From positions 62,001 through 126,000 of the forward strand of contig NZ_VVIP01000059.1 of NCBI RefSeq assembly GCF_009650435.1: a stretch of DNA of 64,000 nucleotides, written 5' to 3'. The notes beneath the pieces were generated by a model. It saw only the letters and a list, made by a program, of their open reading frames with translations. It was not told the DNA's origin and did not search any database. Positions 8,395 to 17,886 of this stretch are shown piece after piece; the stretch's first letter is position 1, and every line of letters begins with the position of its first letter. The translations under genes were made by a program, and so were the position numbers. Source of the DNA: Foetidibacter luteolus. GTDB lineage: Bacteria; Bacteroidota; Bacteroidia; Chitinophagales; Chitinophagaceae.

Positions 8395-10956
8395 TTAAAA
8401 ACGAAAAGTCGCACTTAAAAAATAGGTTCTTCCGTAACCGTAATAAGTTTTGGGAGGAAACCGGCCAACATCTTTTTCTACCGAGCTGAACCTGAGTTGC
8501 TCATACCCGCCGGTAACCATGTTTTTGTTATCCAACAGGTTACTTATACCTGCATTAAAAAATATGGAAGCGTACTTGGTGGGCCTGAGGGCTTTGGGCA
8601 GTAACCAGGTATAGCCGCCAAAAAAATCAAGGGTGTATTGCGGTGGCCATTTGGTTTGCGTAATAATGGTTTTGTAAAGGTCGCTTTGTTTGTCCAGCCC
8701 TTCCACGGCTGCTGCAGTTCGGCGGATGGGGTTATAGTCCAGCCAGCTTTCCCTGAAATAGTTGCCGGTAAGGTTAATGAAAAATTTGGGGCGGCGGTAA
8801 CTAAAGCCAAGGCTGTAGGCTTCCTGTGGCGTTGTGGCCACCCTGAAGTTTTGTGAGTAAATGGTGGAAGTTTCCAGCAACTCTGCACTGTTATCCAATG
8901 TTACTGTGGCTTGCTGGCGGCTGTTGTAGTAGTAACGCCCAACTGCGGCGGCTGCATTAACAGATAAACCGGCAGCAAGCTTTGCTTCGGCGCCAAACTC
9001 ACCGCCATAATGTAACTTGTCAATATTACTTAAGGCGTAGTTTACAAAGCTCCTGTAATCGTCATGATAAAAAGATAATATGTTCATGCCGTTATTTACC
9101 TGTGTGTAATAACCGCGTAACCGCAATTTAAGCCCCGGGGCATTCAGCGTATAGCCCGCTTCTGCCGTATGTATGGATTCCGATGTTACGGATGGTTGTG
9201 TAAAATCCCGGGTGCGGGCCGAGAGATAAACATTGTCAAAGTAAGGAGCCCTGCTTAGGGAAGCAACGTTTGCAAAAAAGTAGTTCCTTCCATCCAGCTT
9301 ATAAGTAAGGCCGGCTTTTATGCCGGTGTTAAAGAACTGATAAGTGGCCGACCTGCCGTACGAGTTTTCAGGAAACAGCCCGTTGCGCACATGCCCATCC
9401 CTGTAGAAGCTGGTGTAAGCAACGTTGCCCGCCACAAAAAAATCAACATGCTTAAAGCGAAAAACCACCTGGCCCCACTCTTCCGCTTTGGTTATGCGTA
9501 TGGAATAGTCGTAGCCAAATTTGTCACCTGTTTTTATAATCCTGTTGGGCCTGTCAAGGTCATTTTGTACAGCATTAATATCATTAGGAAAATCCCTTTC
9601 CGCAAACTGGTTAATGTTCACATAAAAATCGCCGCCAAGTAAATCGTTCAGCACTTTGTAATTGTGGTTGCGTTGTTGCTGGTAACTAATGCCGCCGGAT
9701 ATTTGAATATGATCGCCAATAACCGCGTTAATATTGCTGTTGAAGTTAATGCGACTTGTATTGGTGATGCGTTCCTCTACTACGTAACGTGAACGGTTAC
9801 CGGTAACTGTGTTGCCGTTTACGCCATCCGCGTTTTGTATGGTTTCAAAACTGTTCCTGTTCACATTATATAAGCGCTGCCAGTTGATTTGCCTGGCAGC
9901 TTCATCGGTGTGCATCAGGTTATATACCTGCTGGTATTGTATTGAATCGTCTTTATAAAACGATGGCAGGTAACGGTAATAATCGGGCCTTGGGTCTGGT
10001 GCATTGTACCAGTCAATACCGGTGCGGCTTTTATTTCCGGTGGAGTAACCTGCGGAGGTAGTTAAAATTGTTTGGCTGCCTATATGAAATTCATGATTAA
10101 GTATGACGTAAGGCTGGTGTGTTTTATTTATGGCAGCACTGCGTTTTTTACCATTTTGATAACCCCAGTAGGCATTGTAATAATGGCTGCCTGCCAGTTG
10201 TTGTATCTCTTCAACACTGCCACCTTGCGCTGCCGCTTCCGTCGGTGCGCCAAATACTGACAGCGAGAGTAAATGCTTTTGGCCTATCCGCTTATCAAGC
10301 CCGGCAAAATAGCTATAGCCATTGTACCAGGTACCTGGCACGTAACCTTCATCCGCATAGCGGCGGCTGGCAGACAAAGTAAAGGCCCAGCCTCTTTTAG
10401 TAAGGCCGGTGCTATGGGTAAGCATGACACGGTGTGTATAGCTGCGGTTGCTCCAGGCATACCCCAGGCTGGTTTGTTTGCGTTGTTTGGCCGCCCTTGC
10501 ATCAATAAAGGTGGTGGCGCCAATATCGCCAAACGAAAAACTGTTGTTGCCCAGTCCCAGGTTTTGTTCCCTGTTGCGTAGTATATCGTTTAGCCCGCCC
10601 CACAGGCTCCAGGGCGCTGCACCGTTATCAAGATTATCCATCGGCAAACCGTTGATGTACACGCCAAACATGTCCGCATCGTAACCACGGATCTTAAACC
10701 TTGCAGCGCTAAAGTTGAAGGAAGCTGCGGTGAAAAAAGGATCTCTTGCTGCCGTTAATACCGACGATATCAGCCTGCCGCCGCTTTCACCCGCATCCAG
10801 TTCGTCCAGCGTAATAACGGGCAGGTTGTCCAGCACATTTTCCTGTATGTCGTTTGTAATAAGGGAATCTTTTAAAGCAGTACTGTCAGCCTGGGCATAA
10901 ACACCGGTATCCAAAGAAAGGAATATCAATAAAAAGACGCAGTATAGTTTGTGCAT
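8395..10956 (-). CDS. TonB-dependent receptor paired with DUF5689 lipoprotein
   Basis: Outer-membrane active transporter, 853 residues from the preferred start MHKLYCVFLLIFLSL, which gives a clean signal peptide ending VYAQ. The frame is open 20 codons further upstream without a signal sequence. The plug domain is at about 60-160 (FKIRGYDADMFGVYINGLPMD), followed by a beta-barrel ending in the expected aromatic residue (YFLSATFRF). It lacks the N-terminal carboxypeptidase-like domain of SusC proteins. It is in an operon with the DUF5689/lamin-tail lipoprotein and divergent from a secreted endonuclease-fold protein, which suggests uptake of nucleic-acid breakdown products. Confidence 0.9.
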   Translation of the reverse strand: MHKLYCVFLLIFLSLDTGVYAQADSTALKDSLITNDIQENVLDNLPVITLDELDAGESGGRLISSVLTAARDPFFTAASFNFSAARFKIRGYDADMFGVYINGLPMDNLDNGAAPWSLWGGLNDILRNREQNLGLGNNSFSFGDIGATTFIDARAAKQRKQTSLGYAWSNRSYTHRVMLTHSTGLTKRGWAFTLSASRRYADEGYVPGTWYNGYSYFAGLDKRIGQKHLLSLSVFGAPTEAAAQGGSVEEIQQLAGSHYYNAYWGYQNGKKRSAAINKTHQPYVILNHEFHIGSQTILTTSAGYSTGNKSRTGIDWYNAPDPRPDYYRYLPSFYKDDSIQYQQVYNLMHTDEAARQINWQRLYNVNRNSFETIQNADGVNGNTVTGNRSRYVVEERITNTSRINFNSNINAVIGDHIQISGGISYQQQRNHNYKVLNDLLGGDFYVNINQFAERDFPNDINAVQNDLDRPNRIIKTGDKFGYDYSIRITKAEEWGQVVFRFKHVDFFVAGNVAYTSFYRDGHVRNGLFPENSYGRSATYQFFNTGIKAGLTYKLDGRNYFFANVASLSRAPYFDNVYLSARTRDFTQPSVTSESIHTAEAGYTLNAPGLKLRLRGYYTQVNNGMNILSFYHDDYRSFVNYALSNIDKLHYGGEFGAEAKLAAGLSVNAAAAVGRYYYNSRQQATVTLDNSAELLETSTIYSQNFRVATTPQEAYSLGFSYRRPKFFINLTGNYFRESWLDYNPIRRTAAAVEGLDKQSDLYKTIITQTKWPPQYTLDFFGGYTWLLPKALRPTKYASIFFNAGISNLLDNKNMVTGGYEQLRFSSVEKDVGRFPPKTYYGYGRTYFLSATFRF

Positions 10957-11099
10957 AGGACGGATTTGGAAATTGATCAAATCTAAAATACTTTTTTGTT
11001 TCGTGGCATACTGCAACCATACATTCTAAGGTTTTCTTAATCTGCTTGTTTATATGGCTTCGCTATTTTTATTTGGGATATTATGTGCCCCGGCGACAT

Positions 11100-11172
11100 A
11101 AGTATATGGCATCGCCTGTTGTGTCACTCACTTGTACGTTCAGGGCTATGGGCGGCTTTTCAGACCCGGGTA
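11100..11172 (-). repeat. Degenerate dispersed repeat family B, copy B7
   Basis: Retains the end GGGCGGCTTTTCAGACCCGGGTAG and the general layout of family B, but the central palindrome has decayed (TTGTGTCAC instead of TTGCGTCGC). It lies in the divergent promoter region between the TonB receptor and the endonuclease-fold gene. Confidence 0.55.
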
Positions 11173-11210
11173 GCAGCCCGGATGTATTATAAATTCTTAA
11201 TCCTTTACCT

Positions 11211-12254
11211 ATGCTTAAATGGTTTTTTGCCTGCATATCAATTTTTACAGCCTGCGCCGCTTTCTCACAAAAACAAACCTATAAAACAGCCATCATCGGC
11301 TTTTACAACCTGGAAAATTTTTACGATACCATCAACAATACGCTTGTTGATGATGAAGAGTTTTTGCCCAATAGTGCAAGAAATTATAATACGGCAGTTT
11401 ACCGCCATAAAGTGAATAACCTGGCCATTGTACTATCGCAAATGGGCACAGATGTTAACCCTGACGGCCCTGCTATACTGGGCGTGGCTGAAATTGAAAA
11501 CGACACTGTTTTAAGCGACCTTGTAAAACACCCTTTGCTGAAAGAAAGAAATTACCAGGTTATTCATTATGATTCAAAAGACCTGCGTGGAGTTGATGTG
11601 GCTTTGCTGTACAACCCTAAATATTTTGTACCCCTTAGCAGTAAAAAAATCTTTGTGGTGTTGCCTGATGGCGCTAAGGAAAGTTATTTTACCAGGGATG
11701 TATTGTATGTAAAAGGAAAGCTGGATGGAGAAGAAATACATGTAATGGTAAACCACTGGCCCAGCCGCCGCGGTGGCGAAGAGCGCAGTGAGCCGGGACG
11801 GTTGGCTGCCGCATCTATAAACCGGAATGTGGTAGACTCTGTACTCAAGCTGAACATGAATGCCAAGCTGGTGGTAATGGGCGATTTAAACGACGATCCG
11901 TTAAACCGCAGCATTACCGGTGTATTAAAGGCAAAGGGCAAACCGGCCGATGTAAAAGAAGACGATATGTTTAACCCATGGACAGATCTGTACAAAAAAG
12001 GTATTGGCACTTTAGCCTATAACGATGCCTGGGGCCTGTTTGACCAGGTGATTATCAGCCATGCCTGGCTAAGCAAACAGCAGCAAGGGTTTTTCTATTA
12101 CAGGCAACAAATTTTTTGCAAAGAGTTTATGAAAGAAAATGCAGGCAGGTACAAAGGCTACCCTATGCGTACCTGGGATGGTATGCTGTACCGGGGCGGC
12201 TACAGCGACCATTTTCCGACTTTTGTAGTGATGCTGAAAAGAGTACCATCTTAA
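11211..12254 (+). CDS. Secreted endonuclease/exonuclease/phosphatase-family protein
   Basis: 347-residue metal-dependent phosphodiesterase fold. The signal peptide is MLKWFFACISIFTACAAFSQ. Fold motifs follow in order: GFYNLENFYDT (metal-binding Asn and Glu), GVAEIENDTVL (Glu), VNHWPSRRGG (His), VVMGDLNDDP (Asp-x-Asn) and GYSDHFP (Asp-His pair); all catalytic positions are present. It probably cleaves extracellular nucleic acid or another phosphodiester. Its position divergent from the TonB receptor/DUF5689 operon supports a role in feeding that uptake system; the coupling is inference. Confidence 0.9.
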   Translation: MLKWFFACISIFTACAAFSQKQTYKTAIIGFYNLENFYDTINNTLVDDEEFLPNSARNYNTAVYRHKVNNLAIVLSQMGTDVNPDGPAILGVAEIENDTVLSDLVKHPLLKERNYQVIHYDSKDLRGVDVALLYNPKYFVPLSSKKIFVVLPDGAKESYFTRDVLYVKGKLDGEEIHVMVNHWPSRRGGEERSEPGRLAAASINRNVVDSVLKLNMNAKLVVMGDLNDDPLNRSITGVLKAKGKPADVKEDDMFNPWTDLYKKGIGTLAYNDAWGLFDQVIISHAWLSKQQQGFFYYRQQIFCKEFMKENAGRYKGYPMRTWDGMLYRGGYSDHFPTFVVMLKRVPS

Positions 12255-12258
12255 AATG

Positions 12259-12285
12259 GTAAGGGCCGCTGCAGGCGGCCCTTAC
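12259..12285 (+). terminator. Hairpin after the endonuclease-fold gene
   Basis: A perfect 11-bp stem GTAAGGGCCGC / GCGGCCCTTAC with loop TGCAG, starting 5 bp after the stop codon. The following TTATT is only weakly T-rich. Confidence 0.65.
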
Positions 12286-12354
12286 TTATTCCACTATTTC
12301 AACTTCACTTCATCAATATTTTATAGGATCAGGCAGAGTAACGCACTATACAAC

Positions 12355-12480
12355 CTGTGTTCCTGCGGAACACTTTGTAGGTAGAACATTGCAGGGTGAT
12401 AGCCTGCGTTCCCGAGGAACGCTTTGTGCTTTATCTGCGGGGATGAGAGCATGTATCTCCGGAACAAATCCATGCTTTTG
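12355..12480. repeat. Paired-hairpin element (GGAAC hairpins)
   Basis: Two related hairpins 49 bp apart: GTGTTCC-TGC-GGAACAC at 12357-12373 and GCGTTCC-CGA-GGAACGC at 12406-12422, each followed by TTTGT. The second base pair of the stem differs (T-A versus C-G) yet stays paired. A third, looser hairpin (GCATG...CATGC) follows to 12480. It lies between convergent genes. Confidence 0.5.
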
Positions 12481-12500
12481 TTCTACCCAATCCTATTCAT

Positions 12501-13151
12501 CTAATCCCGTTCGTAAGGAAAATTCCTGGATACTTTACGCATCATGCGCTCCATCAACTGGCTGCTGCTGCCCAATACGTCTTCATTCATTTCCTTGTAA
12601 AAACGCCAGAGCAGTTCGCCATTTTTAGCGTCGTAAATCTGCATGATGAGTGCGCCGCCGGCAGTTTTGCTGAAAGCGGAGCCAAACAATAAGGCTTTGG
12701 TAATAGCGGCCCCTTCAGAGGACGTTTTCTCGTACGTGAATTTGCATTTGATAACCGCGTCAACATTCAGCAGCTTAGCTACAGAATCCTGTGTCATTTC
12801 GCTTAACTGGTTAATGATGCCGGCCCTTTTAAGCAGGGCGTTGGTCCGTTCCACATCCTGGAAGCTTACAGTGTATTTATCGTTTTTGCGCAGCAGAAAA
12901 GTAAACATACCCTGCTGCAGTTCTGCCGCCAGGTTTCTTTCTTCAGCCTGGTGGGCGGATGAATCAAAATTCTTGGGTGGCCTTCTGTAAGTAATGGCAA
13001 CATCAAAAGGCAGGATGGCTACGGTTTTATGCGTGCTGATTTCATTTTTAAGGTTGGCAGATTTGTACACCTGCTTGTTGCTTTCAAACTGGGCCATTGT
13101 GCAAAGGCTGATGCAGCAGAGCAGTATGGCTAATAAGTAGTGCTTTTTCAT
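12501..13151 (-). CDS. Secreted protein of unknown function, CsgG/TolB-like pattern
   Basis: 216 residues with a signal peptide (MKKHYLLAILLCCISLCTMAQ). The body begins KTVAILPFDVAITYR, a pattern seen in CsgG-like and related proteins where a first strand (VAILPF) is followed by a helix with an EL-x(3)-M/L core, then LLNVDAVIKCKFTYE and ALIMQIYDAKNGELLWRF. This suggests an envelope-assembly or accessory protein, but no specific family is certain. It stands alone, with repeat A2 and a terminator separating it from the next gene upstream. Confidence 0.7.
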   Translation of the reverse strand: MKKHYLLAILLCCISLCTMAQFESNKQVYKSANLKNEISTHKTVAILPFDVAITYRRPPKNFDSSAHQAEERNLAAELQQGMFTFLLRKNDKYTVSFQDVERTNALLKRAGIINQLSEMTQDSVAKLLNVDAVIKCKFTYEKTSSEGAAITKALLFGSAFSKTAGGALIMQIYDAKNGELLWRFYKEMNEDVLGSSSQLMERMMRKVSRNFPYERD

Positions 13152-13270
13152 GGTTTAAAGTTTTTAGGGTTGCAATTTGCCATGAAACGCGGCCAAAGTA
13201 AAGGGGGCGCTGTATGAACTGCATTTATTGACTAATGGAAAGTGTAAAAGGGCAGGGAGAAAATTTTTGC

Positions 13271-13363
13271 CTACCCTGCGGGCAAAGCCGCACAGCGTAC
13301 AAGGCGTACAAGAGTGCGACGCAAGTAAAGCCTCATAGTACTACCGTCTGCCGGGTACATAAA
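13271..13363 (+). repeat. Dispersed repeat family A, copy A2
   Basis: CTACCCTGCGGGCAAAGCCG, then GTACAAGAGTGCGACGCAAG, then CTGCCGGGTACATAAAA. Nearly identical to A3 over its whole length. It lies between two minus-strand genes. Confidence 0.85.
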
Positions 13364-13370
13364 AATGCTG

Positions 13371-13409
13371 TTTAACATACAAGGCGGCCTGGCCGCCTTG
13401 TATGTTAAA
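13371..13409. terminator. Bidirectional terminator hairpin
   Basis: Two 19-nt arms (outer TTTAACATAC, inner AAGGCGGCC) that pair perfectly around a single central T at 13390. Placed 20 bp after the stop codon of the 13430-17875 gene, it should end that transcript. Confidence 0.8.
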
Positions 13410-13429
13410 AGTTATTATACTGAACGTAA

Positions 13430-16400
13430 TTAATTACCGCTCTTTATAACTTTTGTGGTTGTTTTCAGAAGCCCCTGCAAGGCTGTAACAGCATAACTGC
13501 CGGGCATGTAGCGGCGGCCAAACTGTATATTTTGCGCAGGGGAGATGTTGTTCCAAATATCCAGCAGCCTGCCATTATTGTCGTGAACCATAATGCTGAT
13601 GCCGGTTTTGCTGTCGGTGCTTTCGGGCCTTATGGTAAACACATCCTGCGAAGGGTTGGGATATACTTTTAGCTGCAGCACTGCAGGCCCGTTACCGCGG
13701 TTAATGCTCTTTTCAGCCTGTTCTGCTATTGCCAGGTATTCTTGCATAGCCTGTGGGCTAACATCATCATAAGTTCTTGCAGCCTGTGTACCGGTGCTGG
13801 TTAACCTTGTTCTGCCGTCTTTAATAACCACAATGGCAGAGCCATCTCCTATAACCGCGTTTACCGGCTGGCTAAGGTTTACATAGAAAAATTCATCACC
13901 CTCTTTTCTTGCATCGGGCACTATAGGCACCAGGGCCCTGGCAGTTGTAAAGCCGGGCAGTATTACCAGCCAGTGCGCTGTTGACAGGTAATCTGATGGG
14001 CTTACCGCTGTGCCGTTTTTAGTGCTGTACCTTACCAATACCAGCTTGTTAACCGGCCTTGACAGTTTAACCTTTACGTAAGCCAGCCAGCCAAATTCTG
14101 ATACCTCGGTATCAACAATGCTTAACAGCGGGAAGGGGCAATCTTTAACCTCTACCGTAAAGCTGCAGGATGCTGCCGGGTTATGCGCCAGGCTGTAGGT
14201 TACTTTGGTTATGCCTCTGTTGAATACTTTACCGCTTGCCGTACCGGCGCCTTTACCTGTAGTGGCTCCGGTTAACGTGTAGTTTACCTTAGCAGTGCCT
14301 CCGGCAGGGCTTAAAACAGGGTCTATACCGGTTACAGTAGCTGCGCAGGTACTGGTTGTGCCTGCAACTACTTTATTGGGCGGGCAGGTAAGGGTGGTTA
14401 AGTATTTTACAAGTACCATAGCGCTATCGCTAAAGCTGCAGCTTTCCCTGGTTACGGTAACTGAGTACAGGGTGCTTGTGTCCGGGCATACTTTTATGGT
14501 TGCTGTAGTTTCACCAGTGCTCCAAGCAAAGCTGTAAGCACCAAGGTTAGTTTCGTCAATACCGCTTACTGACAGCGTTGTGCAGGCGGAATCGGGCCTG
14601 TCTGCATAAACAATGCGGTCTGCACCCAAATCCAGTGCTGACAAATCGCAGCCGGAAGCGATTACCAGGAAGGGGCCTGTTACATTTTCTGTTGCCACTT
14701 CGCTGCCTGTTGTAACTGTAACATTGCGGAAACCAATGATGGCAGCAGGGTCAATCTGTATTTCCGCCTCCAGTTGTTCGCTGTTTATGGCCGTTGTTTT
14801 AAGTATGGTAATACCGCTGCCGAGGTTTAGTACAGAAGTATTGTTGAAATGTGTGTTGATAGCTGTTACCTGCACTGTTAGTTTTTCACCTGTAGCGCCT
14901 GTTGAAGGAGAAATGCTTAAGATGGTAGGCCCAAACGGTTTTGCCACTACCTGCAGCAGGCCCCTGCCACTTGCAGAGTCACTCATGCCGCCGCCGAGGT
15001 CTGTATAGGACAATACATCTTTAAAGCCCAGTGAAACAGTATCTGCAACTGTTACAATGGCCTGAAGTTTTGAAAGGGTAAGCACATCCAGTTCTGTTAC
15101 AACAATACCGCTGTTGCTGAACCAAAGAGAGGTAGTGGTGTTAAAATTGGTTCTTGAACCGGTAATGGTAAGGGCAAGCGTTGAGCCTACAGGCGCTTTT
15201 GACGGTTCTACATTAGTGATAGCGGGTGCTATGGCGCCCTGGATTATATTGTAAGCTATGTTCTCATATTTCTTCCTGTCATCAGGGAAACCGCTGTTAA
15301 CTTCAGGAACATAAGCAAATGTGCCGCCTGTTTCTTCTGCCATAAAAGAAAATGCCTGCAGTGCTGTTGGGTTAGGGGGCAGGGATGCCAGTGTGCCTGG
15401 CGTATAAGCAGAAGGCGGGGTAACCGGTGTTGTTGTGCCGCTGTTGCCGCTGTTATCGTGGTTATCAGAATAAGGGGCAGGATCGTATTCGTTGCTGCTG
15501 TTTTGCTGCTGGCCCTGGGCTATTGCACCTGTTGCAGTGGGTTCGCCACAGTTGCCGGACAGCAGTACAGATACAGTAATCTTTTTTTCTTTAAGTTTAG
15601 CGGTAATGCCGGCTATGTCGGTTCCGGCATGTGGCCCGGCATCTGTTGCCAGGAAAAGAATGCCACCCTCTTTTACAAAATCTTTGGCTGCATCAAGCGC
15701 TTCTGCCGAAGCTTCGGGGCAATCGCCGCCACCCGATGCTATCAAAGCCGCTACCTGGTTCTTTATTTCGTTAAGGTCTGAAGTTTGCGGACGAATAGAC
15801 ACATTGTCTTTAAACGATGTAAGCTGGAATATCCAGTTGTTATCATTGCTGGAAAACATAGGCAACGACAGAATGAGAAGTATAGCGTTCTTAACACTCT
15901 CAATTTCTTCGCCCATACTGCCCGTATCATCAATTACAAAGCCTATATCAACCTTGGTTTCTATCTTAAATGCGTGGATGGTATCTTTTAAAGGCGGGTG
16001 AGAGGGTGTCCACGAGCTGTCTAAGTTGCGCTTTTGCAGGTCTGCACCTTTTCTTACGCCTTTAGACAAAAAGCCCTGTAATGCATTGTTGGCTGCATCA
16101 CGCCCGTCAATATAAACGCTGTGCGGTCCTTCCTTTGCACCACGGGTTACTTTGGCTTCAATTTCTATTTCCCAAACCGTGCTGTCTGTATTGGCAACCA
16201 CTTTCATTTTATTTACCGGGTATTTAAGGCTTGGTATTTCTATATTGGCTTCTTTCATGGGCTCGCTGAAGGTGATTTTTACATTTACCTTGCCAGAAGC
16301 TTTTGATGTGTCTTTGTTATCGGTAAGTGCCAGTTCCCCTTTCGCGTCATCCCACTTCCACTCTGCCATATAGTTAAGTTTGCCAGATTTAATTTCAACC

Positions 16401-17875
16401 TTTTTGGCATAGGGCCTGAAATTGTCCACCAGTATTTCCTGGTACGAGTCGGCAGACCTGTTTACAAAATCCTCCAGTTTAATGCCTGCCCTGTAACGCC
16501 CATCCGGAAATTTGGCCTCATCCACAGCCCTGGCTTTATCGTAGTTGGTTTTAAAACCATTGGCTTCGGCTACTGTCTTGCGGGCATCCGTAGCCCAAAA
16601 CTGGTTGCTGTCAAGGTCGGCAATGGCGCCGGTTGTTCCTTTGGCGTTGGTTACTATATAGGTAAACCATTGCTTAAAGTCGTAACCTGCGGGGGTATTG
16701 GCATTAAGGCCGGCTTTAAAGTCAATAATAGTATGGGTTACAATGTTATTGGATGTTGTAGCCCCGCTTTTGTAAAAAGTATCTGTATTCATCAGTATGT
16801 AGGGGCTGGCCTGGGTTCTTACAATATCCTTCCAGGCATTTTTTTCCTGCTTTTGAATATAGTATCCTACTATTTTAGGAACCTGCCAGGGGGCATCGGA
16901 TGATTGCCTGTCAATGGCCTCAGCAACAATATCCACCCCGTTATGCACTTTGCCGTTTGCAGGAAAATAATCGTTGGTACCCGGCGCTTTCCTGAACCTT
17001 ACGGAATCTTTATCTCCGTTGGTATCCATCAGCGTGGGGTTTGTTCCCTGCGGGTCCCGGTAACTGTTAACGTTCCAGATGTTGAAAGGGTTAAGGTTGG
17101 CAGTAGTATAGTTTTGAAAGGCAGAGGAATAATTGCAGTGGGTATGGGCAGTAAGGGCAGACCATAAGCCGGTGGCATCATTAATCTCTCCCAGCGAATC
17201 GCCCGGCGCAACAGATTCCCCTATAGAAAAATTGGGGATCTTTTGCAGGTGGTTAAAGTTAATGTAGCGCAATACGCCGTTAATGGATACTTCAAGCTCA
17301 ACGTTCTGGTTAAGGCCGGCGCCTGCGGTGTTATCAAAAAACCTTATAATGCCGCCGGCTGGTGCTTTCACACAATCGTTGCGTACACTGCCTTCGCCCT
17401 GAATGTCAATGCCTTCGTGAAAGTATTCCGTAGGCGCAGAGGCAAAGCCCCCAATGGGTTGCCCAAAGCCGTGCAGCAGTTCAATGCTTTCGGTGGTGCA
17501 GTTGGAGATGCGCCTTACCGGCCATATCCTGGCAAATGAGTTTTTGCGTTCGTTGGATGCGGGGCCAAACGCGGCGCCCACTTTTGCACGCACCTGGTAA
17601 GTATAAATACTTCCCGCAGCCAGGCCGGCATCTGTAACGGTTAAGGCTGCGCCATTGCTTTTCCAGGCTGAGTAGGCGCCGCCATCCTGTTTAACACGGT
17701 ATTCATATTCTGTGGCCCCTGCTACAGCATCCCAGGCAACCACCATTTGGTTGGCGCCAATCAGTGGCTTTACCACTTTAAGGTTTACTACCTGGGCATA
17801 GCCGGGCAGTATGGCTGTTAAAAGCGCTGTTGCCAATACAGCTATTAATCTTTTACAGCAAGTATAGGTAGTCAT
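13430..17875 (-). CDS. Giant type IX-secreted protein: FnIII, M23 peptidase, VWA, TIG, Calx-beta
   Basis: 1481 residues. Signal peptide 1-28; fibronectin III about 30-115; an M23 (LytM-type) peptidase about 125-255 with all five expected residues: H153 and D157 (HEGID), H209 (NHL), H244 and H246 (HTH). A second HxxxD (HNGVD, 310-314) lacks partners. A von Willebrand A domain spans about 640-875 with DDTGS (648-652) as its metal site; two TIG/IPT domains lie at about 885-1070, an HYR-like segment and Calx-beta at about 1235-1345, and a type IX sorting domain at 1400-1481 (KVYPNPSQDVFTI). It is predicted to be released or anchored at the cell surface and could act on peptidoglycan or a peptide matrix. 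It is in an operon with the gene at 17887, which lies 11 bp upstream. Confidence 0.9.
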   Translation of the reverse strand: MTTYTCCKRLIAVLATALLTAILPGYAQVVNLKVVKPLIGANQMVVAWDAVAGATEYEYRVKQDGGAYSAWKSNGAALTVTDAGLAAGSIYTYQVRAKVGAAFGPASNERKNSFARIWPVRRISNCTTESIELLHGFGQPIGGFASAPTEYFHEGIDIQGEGSVRNDCVKAPAGGIIRFFDNTAGAGLNQNVELEVSINGVLRYINFNHLQKIPNFSIGESVAPGDSLGEINDATGLWSALTAHTHCNYSSAFQNYTTANLNPFNIWNVNSYRDPQGTNPTLMDTNGDKDSVRFRKAPGTNDYFPANGKVHNGVDIVAEAIDRQSSDAPWQVPKIVGYYIQKQEKNAWKDIVRTQASPYILMNTDTFYKSGATTSNNIVTHTIIDFKAGLNANTPAGYDFKQWFTYIVTNAKGTTGAIADLDSNQFWATDARKTVAEANGFKTNYDKARAVDEAKFPDGRYRAGIKLEDFVNRSADSYQEILVDNFRPYAKKVEIKSGKLNYMAEWKWDDAKGELALTDNKDTSKASGKVNVKITFSEPMKEANIEIPSLKYPVNKMKVVANTDSTVWEIEIEAKVTRGAKEGPHSVYIDGRDAANNALQGFLSKGVRKGADLQKRNLDSSWTPSHPPLKDTIHAFKIETKVDIGFVIDDTGSMGEEIESVKNAILLILSLPMFSSNDNNWIFQLTSFKDNVSIRPQTSDLNEIKNQVAALIASGGGDCPEASAEALDAAKDFVKEGGILFLATDAGPHAGTDIAGITAKLKEKKITVSVLLSGNCGEPTATGAIAQGQQQNSSNEYDPAPYSDNHDNSGNSGTTTPVTPPSAYTPGTLASLPPNPTALQAFSFMAEETGGTFAYVPEVNSGFPDDRKKYENIAYNIIQGAIAPAITNVEPSKAPVGSTLALTITGSRTNFNTTTSLWFSNSGIVVTELDVLTLSKLQAIVTVADTVSLGFKDVLSYTDLGGGMSDSASGRGLLQVVAKPFGPTILSISPSTGATGEKLTVQVTAINTHFNNTSVLNLGSGITILKTTAINSEQLEAEIQIDPAAIIGFRNVTVTTGSEVATENVTGPFLVIASGCDLSALDLGADRIVYADRPDSACTTLSVSGIDETNLGAYSFAWSTGETTATIKVCPDTSTLYSVTVTRESCSFSDSAMVLVKYLTTLTCPPNKVVAGTTSTCAATVTGIDPVLSPAGGTAKVNYTLTGATTGKGAGTASGKVFNRGITKVTYSLAHNPAASCSFTVEVKDCPFPLLSIVDTEVSEFGWLAYVKVKLSRPVNKLVLVRYSTKNGTAVSPSDYLSTAHWLVILPGFTTARALVPIVPDARKEGDEFFYVNLSQPVNAVIGDGSAIVVIKDGRTRLTSTGTQAARTYDDVSPQAMQEYLAIAEQAEKSINRGNGPAVLQLKVYPNPSQDVFTIRPESTDSKTGISIMVHDNNGRLLDIWNNISPAQNIQFGRRYMPGSYAVTALQGLLKTTTKVIKSGN

Positions 17876-17886
17876 ATTCCTGGCTT

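Noticed and set aside
13709..13752. Separate small gene at the 3' end of the giant M23-VWA gene
   Set aside because: This segment encodes the linker before the type IX sorting domain in the same frame; there is no break.
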